Positions 43,550-52,260 of a stretch of 64,000 nucleotides of DNA are shown here, one piece after another. Below the pieces are notes generated by a model. The model ran no database searches, was not told the DNA's origin, and worked only from the letters and a program-made list of their open reading frames with translations. Location of the stretch: positions 186,001 through 250,000 of the forward strand of contig NZ_PXZT01000002.1 of the NCBI RefSeq assembly GCF_003008695.1. The letters run 5' to 3'. A program made the translations under genes and the position numbers. Source of the stretch: Trichococcus alkaliphilus (GTDB taxonomy: Bacteria > Bacillota > Bacilli > Lactobacillales > Aerococcaceae). Every line of letters starts with the position of its first letter. Position 1 is the first letter of the stretch.

Positions 43550-45205
43550 TTATTTTACCACCTTTTCTGGTCTGACGGTTGCATATAAGCTGAATGCACC
43601 ATCTAAATTTTTGACTGTAAATCCATTTTGTTTCAATACACGTTCTGCTATATAGCTGCGTAAGCCGCTTTGGCAACTGACGATGATCGGTGTTTCTTTC
43701 GATAATTCTCCGATGCGTGCACGCAAGTCGTCAACTGGGATGTTGATGGCGCCATTCAAGGCTCCTAGTCTTGCGATTTCGCCCTCACCGCGGACGTCCA
43801 ACAGTTGATAGCCAGCTTCCTGCATCTTTTCCAATTCATACCATTGGATGGATTCAGAAACGCCTTCGATGATGTTCATGGCTGCGTAGCCCGCCATGTT
43901 GACCGGATCTTTGGCTGATCCGAACGGCGGTGCGTAAGTGAATTCCAATTCCGGCAAATCATGGACCGTCAAATTCCCTTTGATTGCTGTAGCGATGATG
44001 TCGATGCGTTTATCTACGCCATCCGCCCCGATAGCTTGCGCTCCGTAAATTTCACCTGTTTTCGGATGGAAAACCAATTTCAGGACGATCGCTGATGCAT
44101 TCGGATAGTAGCCGGCATGGTTCTTTCCTTGGATATGCACGACTGCATACTCTTTGCCTGACAGCTGCAATTGGCGTTCGTTCAGACCTGTGGAAGCGCC
44201 GGCCAAACCGAATACACGCACGATTGCGGTTCCGATGCTGCCTTTATTTTTTCTGTTCAAGCCGCTGATGACATCAGCTACTTGGCGCCCTTGACGGTTC
44301 GCTGGCGAAGCCAAAGCGATCATGGTGTCTTCACCAGTGATTTGCTGCTTCACGATGATTGCGTCACCGACTGCATAAATATCTTTTTTGCTTGTTTCAT
44401 AGTTTTCATCCACCAGAATACCCCCGCGCATACCTGTTTCGATACCCGCAGCTATCGCTAGGCTGTTCTCAGGTTGGACGCCGACTGACATGATCGTCAA
44501 ATCGCTTTCCAGTGTCACGCCGTTTTCAAGGACTATCGTTTTACCTTCATTTTGGAAAGCCGTAGCCGCAACTCCTGTATACAGCGTCACGCCGTTCGCT
44601 TTCAATTCATCCGCTAAGTAAGCAGCCATTTCTTCATCGAATGGAGGCAAGACATGCGGTGCTTTTTCGACGATTGTCACAGCCAAACCGCGGTGCGCTA
44701 AGCTTTCAGCCATTTCAAGACCGATGAAGCCTGCTCCGATGACGACCGCTTTTTTCGGTTTATGCTCAAGGATGAAACCTGTGACAGCATCCACATCCGG
44801 TACATTGCGCATTGTGAAGATATTTTTGGCTTCGGACAGACCTTCTGCTGGCGGTACGAATGGCTTCGCGCCTGGGGATAAAATGACTTTATCGTAAGCC
44901 AGTTGGTATTCGCCATCTTTAGAACGGACTGTCACTTCTTTTTTATCCGCATCGATTGCAATCGCTTCGCTGAAAGGACGGACATCCAAGTCAAAACGAG
45001 CGCGCAGTTGCTCGGGGGTTTGAACCAACAGATCGCTGCGTTCTTGGATATCACCTGAAACATAGTAAGGCAAGCCACAGTTCGCAAAGGAAACGAAGGG
45101 GCCTTTTTCCAGTACGATGATTTCTGCATCTTCATTCAATCTTCTCAAACGTGTTGCAGCGGACATACCGCCTGCCACTCCACCGATAATAACAATTTTC
45201 ATCAT
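43550..45205 (-). CDS. CoA-disulfide reductase with C-terminal rhodanese domain (CoADR-RHD)
   Basis: FAD flavoprotein, about 552 residues, that reduces CoA disulfide, CoA persulfide or polysulfide with NAD(P)H. The FAD motif is VIIGGVAGGMSAATRLRR at the N-terminus; the redox cysteine is in SFANCGLPYYVSGD near residue 43; the NAD(P) motif is AVVIGAGFIGLEMAESLA near 155. Residues about 455-550 are a rhodanese domain with active cysteine in IIVSCQSGLRSYIA. ATG at 45205 overlaps the upstream rhodanese stop by 4 bases and has GGAGG 6 bases away. The fusion and neighbours mark persulfide detoxification. Confidence 0.93.
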   Translation of the reverse strand: MMKIVIIGGVAGGMSAATRLRRLNEDAEIIVLEKGPFVSFANCGLPYYVSGDIQERSDLLVQTPEQLRARFDLDVRPFSEAIAIDADKKEVTVRSKDGEYQLAYDKVILSPGAKPFVPPAEGLSEAKNIFTMRNVPDVDAVTGFILEHKPKKAVVIGAGFIGLEMAESLAHRGLAVTIVEKAPHVLPPFDEEMAAYLADELKANGVTLYTGVAATAFQNEGKTIVLENGVTLESDLTIMSVGVQPENSLAIAAGIETGMRGGILVDENYETSKKDIYAVGDAIIVKQQITGEDTMIALASPANRQGRQVADVISGLNRKNKGSIGTAIVRVFGLAGASTGLNERQLQLSGKEYAVVHIQGKNHAGYYPNASAIVLKLVFHPKTGEIYGAQAIGADGVDKRIDIIATAIKGNLTVHDLPELEFTYAPPFGSAKDPVNMAGYAAMNIIEGVSESIQWYELEKMQEAGYQLLDVRGEGEIARLGALNGAINIPVDDLRARIGELSKETPIIVSCQSGLRSYIAERVLKQNGFTVKNLDGAFSLYATVRPEKVVK

Positions 45206-45516
45206 AGCTTTCCTCCTCTTGTAGGTCCTGACCATGCGGACATGCCACCTTTGACATTGACTACATCGTAGCCTTTGGATTTTAAGATGGTCGCTGCACG
45301 TTTGCTGCGTCCGCCTGATTGGCAGACCACATACACTTTACCCTTAGGAGTATATGTTTCCGCTTTTCTCAACGGAACATTTTTTGCGCCCGGAATATGT
45401 CCGGCGATGAATTCATTCGGCTCACGGACATCGATTATTTGTGGTTTTTCAGTTAATTTTGCTTCCAGTTCCTTAGTGGAAACGGAAGGCATACTGTTGA
45501 ATAAATTAAATAGCAT
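45202..45516 (-). CDS. Single-domain rhodanese
   Basis: Sulfurtransferase, 104 residues, first gene of the persulfide operon. It has a short hydrophobic N-terminus (LFNLFNSMPSV) and then the rhodanese core QIIDVREPNEFIAGHIPGA; the active-site cysteine is in VYVVCQSGGRSKRAA. ATG at 45516 has AAGGAG 6 bases upstream. With the fusion protein and the 98-residue rhodanese, the operon holds three rhodanese active sites. Confidence 0.93.
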   Translation of the reverse strand: MLFNLFNSMPSVSTKELEAKLTEKPQIIDVREPNEFIAGHIPGAKNVPLRKAETYTPKGKVYVVCQSGGRSKRAATILKSKGYDVVNVKGGMSAWSGPTRGGKL

Positions 45517-45560
45517 ACTTGGCTCCTTTTTCGTAAGTAGTATCAATCGCTTATGGACTT

Positions 45561-45589
45561 ATAATACCCCATAGGGTATATTTTGTAAA
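45561..45589 (-). promoter_or_regulatory. cst operon promoter with CstR operator in the spacer
   Basis: TTTACA (45584-45589), 17-base spacer, TATTAT (45561-45566). The palindrome ATACCC-CATA-GGGTAT (45564-45579) covers the -10 edge and spacer. G-tract palindromes of this type are the known operators of CsoR/CstR repressors. Confidence 0.88.
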
Positions 45590-45660
45590 CCATTTTTATT
45601 CAAAAATTTTTAAAATGTTCAAAAACCCTGATACATAGCCATTTCCGCAGCAATCAATCA

Positions 45661-45704
45661 AAAAAGACCGCAAAAGTTGCGTAGGAACGCAACTCTGCAG
45701 TCTT
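45661..45704 (-). terminator. Rho-independent terminator of the Lrp-aminotransferase operon
   Basis: AAGAC/GTCTT outer stem with inner GTTGCGT/ACGCAAC helix and T run leftward, just past the stop at 45710. Confidence 0.88.
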
Positions 45705-45709
45705 GCTTC

Positions 45710-46891
45710 TTATTGATTGCTTTTATTCTCTGCACGTAGGCGTTCGATAAAGCTTTTTATGTGTTCGAAGGCTTCTTTCAGCTCTTCGATTGAATAAGCG
45801 TAGGAAATACGTATAAAGCCCTCTCCGCTCTCTCCGAAGGCTGTTCCCGGCACAACGGCCACTTTTTCCTCCATGACCAAACGGGTAGCGAACTCTTCCG
45901 AAGTCAAACCGAATTCGGTTATGTTCGGGAAGATATAAAAGGCGCCATAAGGTACAAAACAAGGCAATTCCAAATCTTTTAGGACTTTCATTAGATAACG
46001 GCGGCGTTGATTGTAGCTTTCACGCATCTCGGCAACATTGTCATCGCAGTTCCGCAACGCAACGATACCGGCGTACTGACTCGTTGTCGGTGCGGCCATG
46101 ATGGCGAATTGATGGATTTTGATCATCTGCTCCATAATGATCGGGGGAGCAGTTGCATAGCCCAGACGCCAACCGGTCATCGCATACCCTTTCGAGAAGC
46201 CATTGATGTAAACGGTCCGTTCCTTCATTCCCGGCAAAGCGGCAATGCTGAAGTGATTTCCATTGTAGGAAAGTTCACTATAAATTTCATCAGTGATGAC
46301 GAATAGATCGTTGGCGATGATGACTTCAGCGATCGCTTCCAGGTCCTCTTTGGACATGACGGCCCCAGTCGGATTGTTGGGATAAGAAAGAATCAGCACT
46401 TTTGTTTTCGGAGTGATCGCCGCTTCCAGCTCTTCTTTCGTCAAACGGAATTGGTTCTTCTCCTGCAACGGGATAGCGACGGGGACCCCGTCAGCCAATA
46501 CGATGCACGGAAGATAGGAAACATAGCATGGCTCCGCGTAGACGACCTCATCACCCGGATCCAGCATGGCCCGCAACGCCAAATCGATGGCTTCACTTCC
46601 GCCTACCGTAACGACAGTTTCATCCTCGGGGGAATAGTGCAGATTGTAGCGACGTTCCAAGTATAAGCAGATTTCCTGACGCAGTTCCGCCAAACCGGCA
46701 TTGGCTGTGTAGAAGGTGCGCCCTTTTTGGAGGGTATACATGCCTTCGTCACGCACAATCCAAGGGGTGTCAAAGTCGGGCTCGCCTACACCCAACGAAA
46801 TCACTCCGGGTATCTCATTCGCAATATCAAAAAATCTCCGGATGCCGGAAGGTTTGATTTCGCGCACCTTAGCATTTATCGGATTTCTCAT
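45710..46891 (-). CDS. PLP-dependent aminotransferase (PatA/aromatic-type)
   Basis: Fold-type I aminotransferase, 393 residues. Blocks are ILSYPNNPTGAVMSKEDL near residue 165, FVITDEIYSELSYNG near 195 and INGFSKGYAMTGWRLGYA near 230 with the PLP lysine (SKGYAM). The N-terminal SGIRRFFDIANEIPGVISLG is shared with the PatA/MalY-type group acting on aromatic or N-acetyl-diaminopimelate substrates. Its start overlaps the Lrp/AsnC gene by 4 bases, so enzyme and amino-acid-sensing regulator are co-expressed, as in B. subtilis alaR-alaT (alanine); that pairing makes alanine a candidate too. Confidence 0.88.
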   Translation of the reverse strand: MRNPINAKVREIKPSGIRRFFDIANEIPGVISLGVGEPDFDTPWIVRDEGMYTLQKGRTFYTANAGLAELRQEICLYLERRYNLHYSPEDETVVTVGGSEAIDLALRAMLDPGDEVVYAEPCYVSYLPCIVLADGVPVAIPLQEKNQFRLTKEELEAAITPKTKVLILSYPNNPTGAVMSKEDLEAIAEVIIANDLFVITDEIYSELSYNGNHFSIAALPGMKERTVYINGFSKGYAMTGWRLGYATAPPIIMEQMIKIHQFAIMAAPTTSQYAGIVALRNCDDNVAEMRESYNQRRRYLMKVLKDLELPCFVPYGAFYIFPNITEFGLTSEEFATRLVMEEKVAVVPGTAFGESGEGFIRISYAYSIEELKEAFEHIKSFIERLRAENKSNQ

Positions 46892-47382
46892 GGAGTCAGC
46901 ACCATCCGTTTGTCGTCACCCTCATCCACGAACAACGTGCCGTGGTCTTTATAACGTTTCAATACGAAATGAGTGGTGGTTGATTGTACTTCGTCGATCA
47001 CAGAAAGGCGTTTCGCAACAAACAGAGCAATCTCTTTCATCGGAGCTTTCTTCAGTTGCACCATAAAATCGAACCCGCCGGACATCAGGAATACGGTCTC
47101 CACTTCCGGGAATTGGTAGACTTTTTCCGCGATACGGTCAAATCCGGACCCTCTTTGCGGATTTACGCGCAACTCGATGATGGCAGAAACTTCGTCATCG
47201 CCGGTCTTGTCCCAATTGATCAAAGTATGGTAGCCGCAGATGATTTTGTCCGCTTCCAGTTCTTTCACGGCAACCGCCACTACTTCTGTGTCCACGCCCA
47301 ACATCACCGCAACTTCTTCATCAGTCAGTTTGTTGTTCTTTTCGATAATCTTCAGAATCTTTTCCTTCAATTCGTTTTTCAT
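46888..47382 (-). CDS. Lrp/AsnC family regulator
   Basis: Amino-acid-responsive transcription factor, 164 residues. The N-terminal helix-turn-helix is KILKIIEKNNKLTDEEVAVM followed by L-G-V-D-T-E-V-V. The C-terminal RAM effector domain contains AIIELRVNPQRGSGFDRIAE and VETVFLMSGGFDFMV. ATG at 47382 has GGAGG 7 bases upstream; a longer frame starts at 47418. The gene precedes and overlaps the aminotransferase gene, which is its likely target, with itself. Confidence 0.9.
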   Translation of the reverse strand: MKNELKEKILKIIEKNNKLTDEEVAVMLGVDTEVVAVAVKELEADKIICGYHTLINWDKTGDDEVSAIIELRVNPQRGSGFDRIAEKVYQFPEVETVFLMSGGFDFMVQLKKAPMKEIALFVAKRLSVIDEVQSTTTHFVLKRYKDHGTLFVDEGDDKRMVLTP

Positions 47383-47546
47383 CGTTTTGCCTCCTCTGGC
47401 TGTACGCATTCGGGCCATTTTCAGGCTCTATTATTCATTTTTTGATAAATGAAATTTCTTTCATTTTATCACCCCTGACAGGCACTTGCAAATATGTTTT
47501 CGGGAATGGAGACTGGCAGGACGGCCCATCAGCACTGAAAAAACCG

Positions 47547-47593
47547 CAAAAAAAACTCCACAGGCTCGCGGAGCGCGGACTTGTGAAGTTTTT
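47547..47593 (-). terminator. Rho-independent terminator of the second GH3 gene
   Basis: AAAACTTCACA pairs with TGTGGAGTTTT with one mismatch, caps an inner GC-rich helix (CGCG) and is followed leftward by eight T. Confidence 0.88.
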
Positions 47594-47603
47594 TCCTTAT
47601 CGA

Positions 47604-49367
47604 TTAATAACGCGTATCCAAGAATCCGCAGAATGCATCTACTGGAGAAACGCCAGTGAATTCGGAACGGCCAACCATTTTGTTGACAAGAGCTTGCAGT
47701 GTGAAGTCTTTTGAATCGTATGTGTTGATGTACGTTTGTACTTGCGGCACGTCAGCCAAGTGGTTCGGTGCTTGCACAGATACAAAGATTGTAGGGATCT
47801 CATGGACATAGAATGGAATGTCCGGTGTCCCTTTTGAAGCTGGCCATTGGATGCGTTGATCCGTATTCGGTTGTACCGAAGCTACGTTGATGACCAAATC
47901 GTAAGCCGCAATCAAATCTTTGATCGGACGTTTCTGAGCGTAAACGTTAGCAACTGCAGCGGCTCTTTCTTCTTCCGGTAATTTGTTGATCCGCTCTTCC
48001 GTGGATTCCCAGATGGAGACTTCAAAGCCTTCAGCTTCCAGGATACCTTTCAATGTATCGACAGGACGGACCGCTTCGCCGCCGATCATTGCGCCGAAGC
48101 CGCCTTTGTGGCCCTCAACGTTGACCAACAGGACACGTTTCGTTTTATCCGGTGAGATCGGGAAGATGTTTTGGTTGTTTTTGACCAAAGTGATTGCTTT
48201 GTCGGCAACTTCAACTGCGATAGCTTTGTTTTCCGGCAAGCCGATTTTAGCCATCGCTTCTTCTTTGGATGGCAAGATTTCTGTTTTCGCTTTTTTGTGC
48301 AGACCTAAAGCAGCTTTTGTGCCCAAGATGCGCGTCAAAGCTTCTTCCAAACGCTCGTCCGTGATGACGCCGTTGTTGTATCCATCCAACATCCATTGGA
48401 AATCTTCGTCCGGATCATTGAAGAACAAGAACAAGTCGGAACCTGCAGCGATAGCTGTCGGCAGCATATCTTGACGTTTCATGGCGGAAGTCATCGCAAC
48501 CATGTGGCTGGCATCGGTTACGACCAAGCCGTTGAAGCCCATCTTGTCGCGCAGTAAGTCCGTCAGGATGTATTTGTTCAAAGTAGCCGGCATAATCTGT
48601 TCTTGAACGGTAGCAGCCGGATTGAAGTATTTCACGTATTCAGGCAAGGAGATGTGCCCTGCCATGATGGAAGGCAAGCCGGCATCGAACAAAGTGCCGT
48701 ACACTTTACCGAAAGTAGCATCCCATTCTTCAGTGGAATATGGGTTCACGCTGAACGACAAATGTTGGTCGCGCTCATCGATTCCGTCGCCAGGGAAGTG
48801 TTTTGCCGCAGGCGCAATGCCGCTTTCCTGGATACCCTTCATGTATGCCAATGACAACGCAATCGTTTTGTCCACATCGCCGCTCCATGTGCGCGTCGCA
48901 ATGATCGGGTTACGCCAGTTGCGATTGATGTCCACGATAGGGGCGAAACTCCAGTTGCAGCCGATAGCAGCAGCTTCGACACCGGAAACGCGGCCCATTT
49001 CATATGCATACTTCGTGTCATTTGTAGCAGCGATTTTCACTTCAACACCGACATAGGTGCCGTCTTTACATGCGCCATTGCCGCCTGCTTCTGTGTTGGC
49101 AGCGATCAACAAAGGAATTTTGCTGTTTTCCTGCAAAATTTTATTTTGCTCATATACTTCTTCGGCCATACCCGGATTGTAGCGGACTCCGCCGATGTGA
49201 TAGTTATTCAGTACGCCAGTCAAATATTCCTCCGTGCGCTCTGACCCCATGTTAATAAACAGTTGACCGATTTTTTCTTCGATCGTCATGTCTGCGATTG
49301 TATCTTTGACCCATTTGATTCCCTCGGTATCCAAGTTATAAGGTTTTGCTGTTAATTCGACTCTCAT
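47604..49367 (-). CDS. Glycoside hydrolase family 3 (NagZ-like), second copy
   Basis: Cytoplasmic GH3 enzyme of about 587 residues, clearly paralogous to the enzyme at 19422-21164 along its length. The dyad region is AKHFPGDGIDERDQH, the nucleophile region LVVTDASHMVAM, and both share the N-terminal LTAKPYNL start. Predicted beta-N-acetylglucosaminidase, possibly acting on muropeptides or imported N-acetylglucosaminides. ATG at 49367 has GAGGGG about 7 bases upstream; the frame remains open to 49538 through the promoter region. Monocistronic, with its own terminator. Confidence 0.87.
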   Translation of the reverse strand: MRVELTAKPYNLDTEGIKWVKDTIADMTIEEKIGQLFINMGSERTEEYLTGVLNNYHIGGVRYNPGMAEEVYEQNKILQENSKIPLLIAANTEAGGNGACKDGTYVGVEVKIAATNDTKYAYEMGRVSGVEAAAIGCNWSFAPIVDINRNWRNPIIATRTWSGDVDKTIALSLAYMKGIQESGIAPAAKHFPGDGIDERDQHLSFSVNPYSTEEWDATFGKVYGTLFDAGLPSIMAGHISLPEYVKYFNPAATVQEQIMPATLNKYILTDLLRDKMGFNGLVVTDASHMVAMTSAMKRQDMLPTAIAAGSDLFLFFNDPDEDFQWMLDGYNNGVITDERLEEALTRILGTKAALGLHKKAKTEILPSKEEAMAKIGLPENKAIAVEVADKAITLVKNNQNIFPISPDKTKRVLLVNVEGHKGGFGAMIGGEAVRPVDTLKGILEAEGFEVSIWESTEERINKLPEEERAAAVANVYAQKRPIKDLIAAYDLVINVASVQPNTDQRIQWPASKGTPDIPFYVHEIPTIFVSVQAPNHLADVPQVQTYINTYDSKDFTLQALVNKMVGRSEFTGVSPVDAFCGFLDTRY

Positions 49368-49738
49368 GATTTGACCCCTCTCAAAATAGTTCTGGAACAG
49401 ACCTAAGCTACAGCGGGTTGGCGTTAGCACCGTCTTTCCTACAAGAACAAGTATAGGCATTTTATCTAAAAAAATGAAGGCACTTACACCCCCTTTTTGA
49501 AAGGTTCGGATTCTGTTCAAAATTGAAGCCTTGGACAAAAACGGTGAATACCAAGCCCTATACTGTATAGAAAACCGCTTTATGAAGCCATTTTAATCGA
49601 TCAAAAGCGAATTTAAAAAATCCCAACCGACAAAAACAAATCCTGATTCGTTTGTCATTTTTTTGTCACAGTATCCCGCAAACAAAAAAATGGAGCGCTC
49701 CCAAGGAAGGCTCCATTTTCATTTTTTATGATTAAAAC
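49368..49738. other. 371-bp intergenic region
   Basis: Holds the presumed promoter of the GH3 gene (TATACT at 49450-49455 with a weak TTCATT -35) on the right-hand side of its start, and the terminator of the cytochrome-b5-like gene at 49684-49719. An inverted pair CTTGG/CCAAG lies around 49530-49556. Nothing else was recognised. Confidence 0.5.
49684..49719 (-). terminator. Rho-independent terminator of the flavocytochrome operon
   Basis: AAAATGGAGC pairs perfectly with GCTCCATTTT (10 bp, 13-base loop), followed leftward by further T. Confidence 0.88.
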
Positions 49739-50113
49739 TCATTCGACAAGTTCGCCGACGATTGGCAGACCTTCAAGGACCTTTAGTCCGTGAGGCGACT
49801 GATTAGTGATTTCTTCCGTCAGTTCATTGCCAGCCGTCAAACCTAATTTGTGTTCTCCATCTTTCCATGCTTCCACGTTTGTGACGTCATAGACTACCCC
49901 ATCGACAGCAACATAAGCCGGCTGGCCGTCCTTGCCGTTGTATTGGCTGAGTTCTTCGAGCGTGAAGGTTCGCATTTCTTCAGCTGAACTGCTGACCGAG
50001 ACGACTTCGGAACTCGTCGTTGCGCTATCTTCGACAGAGGCAGGCGCACACGCGACCAATAACAGGCCTGCTACCCCTGCTTGCAGCATCAGGCTCAATT
50101 TTATTTTCGACAT
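49739..50113 (-). CDS. Cytochrome-b5-like lipoprotein
   Basis: Exported lipoprotein of 124 residues: signal peptide ending in the lipobox LLVAC, a Ser/Glu/Val-rich spacer, then a cytochrome b5 fold domain from about residue 48 (FTLEELSQYNGKDGQPAYV, VDGVVYDVTNVEAW, KDGEHKLGLTAGNELTEEI, SPHGLKVL). Conserved histidines are in GEHKLG and SPHG; these bacterial domains may bind haem or steroid-like ligands. ATG at 50113 has GGAGG 8 bases upstream. It follows the flavocytochrome gene by 17 bases, so it may be that protein's electron acceptor outside the membrane. Confidence 0.85.
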   Translation of the reverse strand: MSKIKLSLMLQAGVAGLLLVACAPASVEDSATTSSEVVSVSSSAEEMRTFTLEELSQYNGKDGQPAYVAVDGVVYDVTNVEAWKDGEHKLGLTAGNELTEEITNQSPHGLKVLEGLPIVGELVE

Positions 50114-50130
50114 CTTCGGTTCCTCCTTCA

Positions 50131-51465
50131 TCATAAACCAAATGTTTCATAATGGATGCGGTCTTTGGACACGCCTTTTTTAAGCAAAACTGCTTCGACG
50201 GCGTTCATGAATGGCGGTGGACCGCACAACAGATACTCAGCAGCCTCGTATCGGATTTCTTGATCCTGGAGAATCTTATCAATTTTCCCTTCATCGAGAA
50301 AGCCGCTCTCATTGGCATAGAATGGCACCAAACGGAAATCAGGGAGCCTGTCCTTCAATGATTGAAGCTTATCGACAAAAGCAAATTCATCCCGATTTTT
50401 CAGACTCCAGACCAGCACCATTCTGTTCGGGAACTGTAGGTGCGCACTGTTTTCCAATATCCCCAACATCGGTGTGATCCCGATGCCTCCCGCAAACATG
50501 ACCATGCTCACAGCTTTATCGTGCATGCCTTCCTGGACATGCCACATACCGCCATGAGGGCCTTCAAGCGATGCTTTGACTCCCGGCTGCAATGTTTGGA
50601 ACCGGTGCGTGTAATCCCCGGAATCCTTGATGGCCAGTGCGACTTCATCCCGATCCTGCGGGGCACTGATCAGCGAGAAAGGATGCTCTTCAGATGAATA
50701 CTGTGGGTCATACAGGCGCAGAAAGACAAACTGCCCGGCTTGGTACGGGAATAGTTTGCCGTTGTCAGGCTTCAGATGGACTTCCAAGACATTGCCCTTT
50801 TCCGGTTTTGTGGCAGTGACTGTGTATAGATTTTTTTTTAGTCTGACCGGCTTAAGGAATTTGTGGTTGATGTACAAGCTAAACGCCAAAGCGAAATAGC
50901 CTCCGAAAATGGCGGCGGCGAGGTAGTCGCCCTGCACGATCACGGTCATGGTCAAGACATGGATAGCCAAAAAAGTGGCGGCTAGGATGTTGAAATTATG
51001 GACGAATTTCATCTTCTCGTAGTTGGCGATAGGATATTTTTTGAGGGTTGTTTTGGCTGTTTTGACGATTTTTTTTCGCCCAAACCAGTTCGTTAGGATG
51101 AGAGCGGAAAGGACAGCGATGGTCAAAAAGAAGATGATGGCCAAGTCCCCGAAGATGGTCGAGTAGCGGTATACCCAGCCCCAGAGAACCGTTACCCATA
51201 ATTTATGGGTGACTCCGATCGACAAGGCGACGACGGCCATGATGGCATGGAATCGATTCAGCTTGTCCAAGCTGAAGTATTGTTCGATGAACCTCGGACG
51301 GGATGCGATGATGACTCCCGTCAAAAGCCAAGTATAGGACACAATCCCCAGAAAAGGCGGGCCTGCGGAAAGGAAGCTCCTGTTCCTGAGTGCGACTGCG
51401 GCGATAAGTACAGGGAGAAGGATATAAGCGGCAACAATCAGCATGCGCATCAGTTTTCTGTTCAT
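50131..51465 (-). CDS. Ferric-reductase-like membrane flavocytochrome
   Basis: 444 residues. The N-terminal half has about six membrane helices of the ferric reductase transmembrane type, with histidines that could hold haem (NRFHAIMAVVALSIGVTHK, FVHNFNILAATFLAIHVL). The C-terminal half is a ferredoxin-reductase module: FAD motif EEHPFSLISAPQD near residue 265, NAD(P) loop MFAGGIGITPMLGIL near 325 and terminal YLLCGPPPFMNAVE. It would carry electrons from NAD(P)H through FAD and haem across the membrane. ATG at 51465 has AGAGG 8 bases upstream. First gene of a two-gene operon with the lipoprotein. Confidence 0.88.
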   Translation of the reverse strand: MNRKLMRMLIVAAYILLPVLIAAVALRNRSFLSAGPPFLGIVSYTWLLTGVIIASRPRFIEQYFSLDKLNRFHAIMAVVALSIGVTHKLWVTVLWGWVYRYSTIFGDLAIIFFLTIAVLSALILTNWFGRKKIVKTAKTTLKKYPIANYEKMKFVHNFNILAATFLAIHVLTMTVIVQGDYLAAAIFGGYFALAFSLYINHKFLKPVRLKKNLYTVTATKPEKGNVLEVHLKPDNGKLFPYQAGQFVFLRLYDPQYSSEEHPFSLISAPQDRDEVALAIKDSGDYTHRFQTLQPGVKASLEGPHGGMWHVQEGMHDKAVSMVMFAGGIGITPMLGILENSAHLQFPNRMVLVWSLKNRDEFAFVDKLQSLKDRLPDFRLVPFYANESGFLDEGKIDKILQDQEIRYEAAEYLLCGPPPFMNAVEAVLLKKGVSKDRIHYETFGL

Positions 51466-51682
51466 TACTGAGACCTCTTTTCTTCTGCTGGTTTCGGATG
51501 ACAGATGCAAGCAGCGTTTCCTTTGGGCAAGGAACGCATCTCTTGTGTCCATTTTATAACGTTACGCAAACGGATACAAACCAGAAGCCTCGAGCGATAA
51601 AATGCAAAAGCGATCAGAAGATACTTCTGAGGCCAAAAGCTGTGATACAATGAAAAAAATACTCCAAACAAGGAATGATGAT

Positions 51683-52210
51683 ATGGATCATACAAAAAAA
51701 GAACTGACCTGCAACCAGACACGGAACGTGCGCACTGCGTTCGTGTCTTACAGCGAATTGAACGATAAAGATACCCTGTTCGGCGGCGAAATCATGTCGC
51801 ACTTCGACTCAGCCTGCGGCAGGGCCGTGTTCAATTTCGTCAAGCGGCCTTCCTTCACTGCGACTGTCGATTTGGTCGCTTTCATCCAACCCGTACGGAT
51901 AAATGAGGCCATCTACGTGGAGGCTTATGTTTCCGGCTGCGGGAACACATCCGTGGAGGCTTTCGCCAAACTGACCGCCACGGATGTCCGCTCTGGCGAA
52001 AGCCGCATCTGTGCCTACGCCTTCCTGACTTTCGTCATCACCGACAGCTCTGACCCGGACTTTGCGATGCCGATTATCCAGCCCGAGTCGGAGGAAGAGA
52101 AGCTAATCTGCTCCGGGTACGAGGAGCGCAGAATCAACAATCTGGTCAAACGCAACCAGAACAGCAAACTCCTTTCCGGTCTTTCCACCAAACAGATTTG
52201 GGATGCCTGA
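51683..52210 (+). CDS. Acyl-CoA thioesterase (hotdog fold, YkhA-like)
   Basis: Single hotdog-domain acyl-CoA hydrolase of the YkhA/BACH type, 175 residues. Key segments are VSYSELNDKDTLFGGEIMSHFDS, in which the Asp is catalytic in relatives, and PVRINEAIYVEAYVSGCGNTS. The C-terminal RINNLVKRNQNSKLLSGLS is basic. It hydrolyses acyl-CoA to free CoA; chain length cannot be told. ATG at 51683 has AAGGA 8 bases upstream, and the frame is open back to 51602. Divergent from the flavocytochrome operon. Confidence 0.87.
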   Translation: MDHTKKELTCNQTRNVRTAFVSYSELNDKDTLFGGEIMSHFDSACGRAVFNFVKRPSFTATVDLVAFIQPVRINEAIYVEAYVSGCGNTSVEAFAKLTATDVRSGESRICAYAFLTFVITDSSDPDFAMPIIQPESEEEKLICSGYEERRINNLVKRNQNSKLLSGLSTKQIWDA

Positions 52211-52212
52211 CA

Positions 52213-52252
52213 AAGAAGAGCCGTAATGCCTGCTGGCGTTTCGGCTCTTCTT
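52213..52252. terminator. Hairpin terminator between thioesterase and PHP phosphatase genes
   Basis: AAGAAGAGCCG pairs perfectly with CGGCTCTTCTT (11 bp). It lies between converging genes; T runs are short. Confidence 0.75.
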
Positions 52253-52260
52253 TCATCGTT

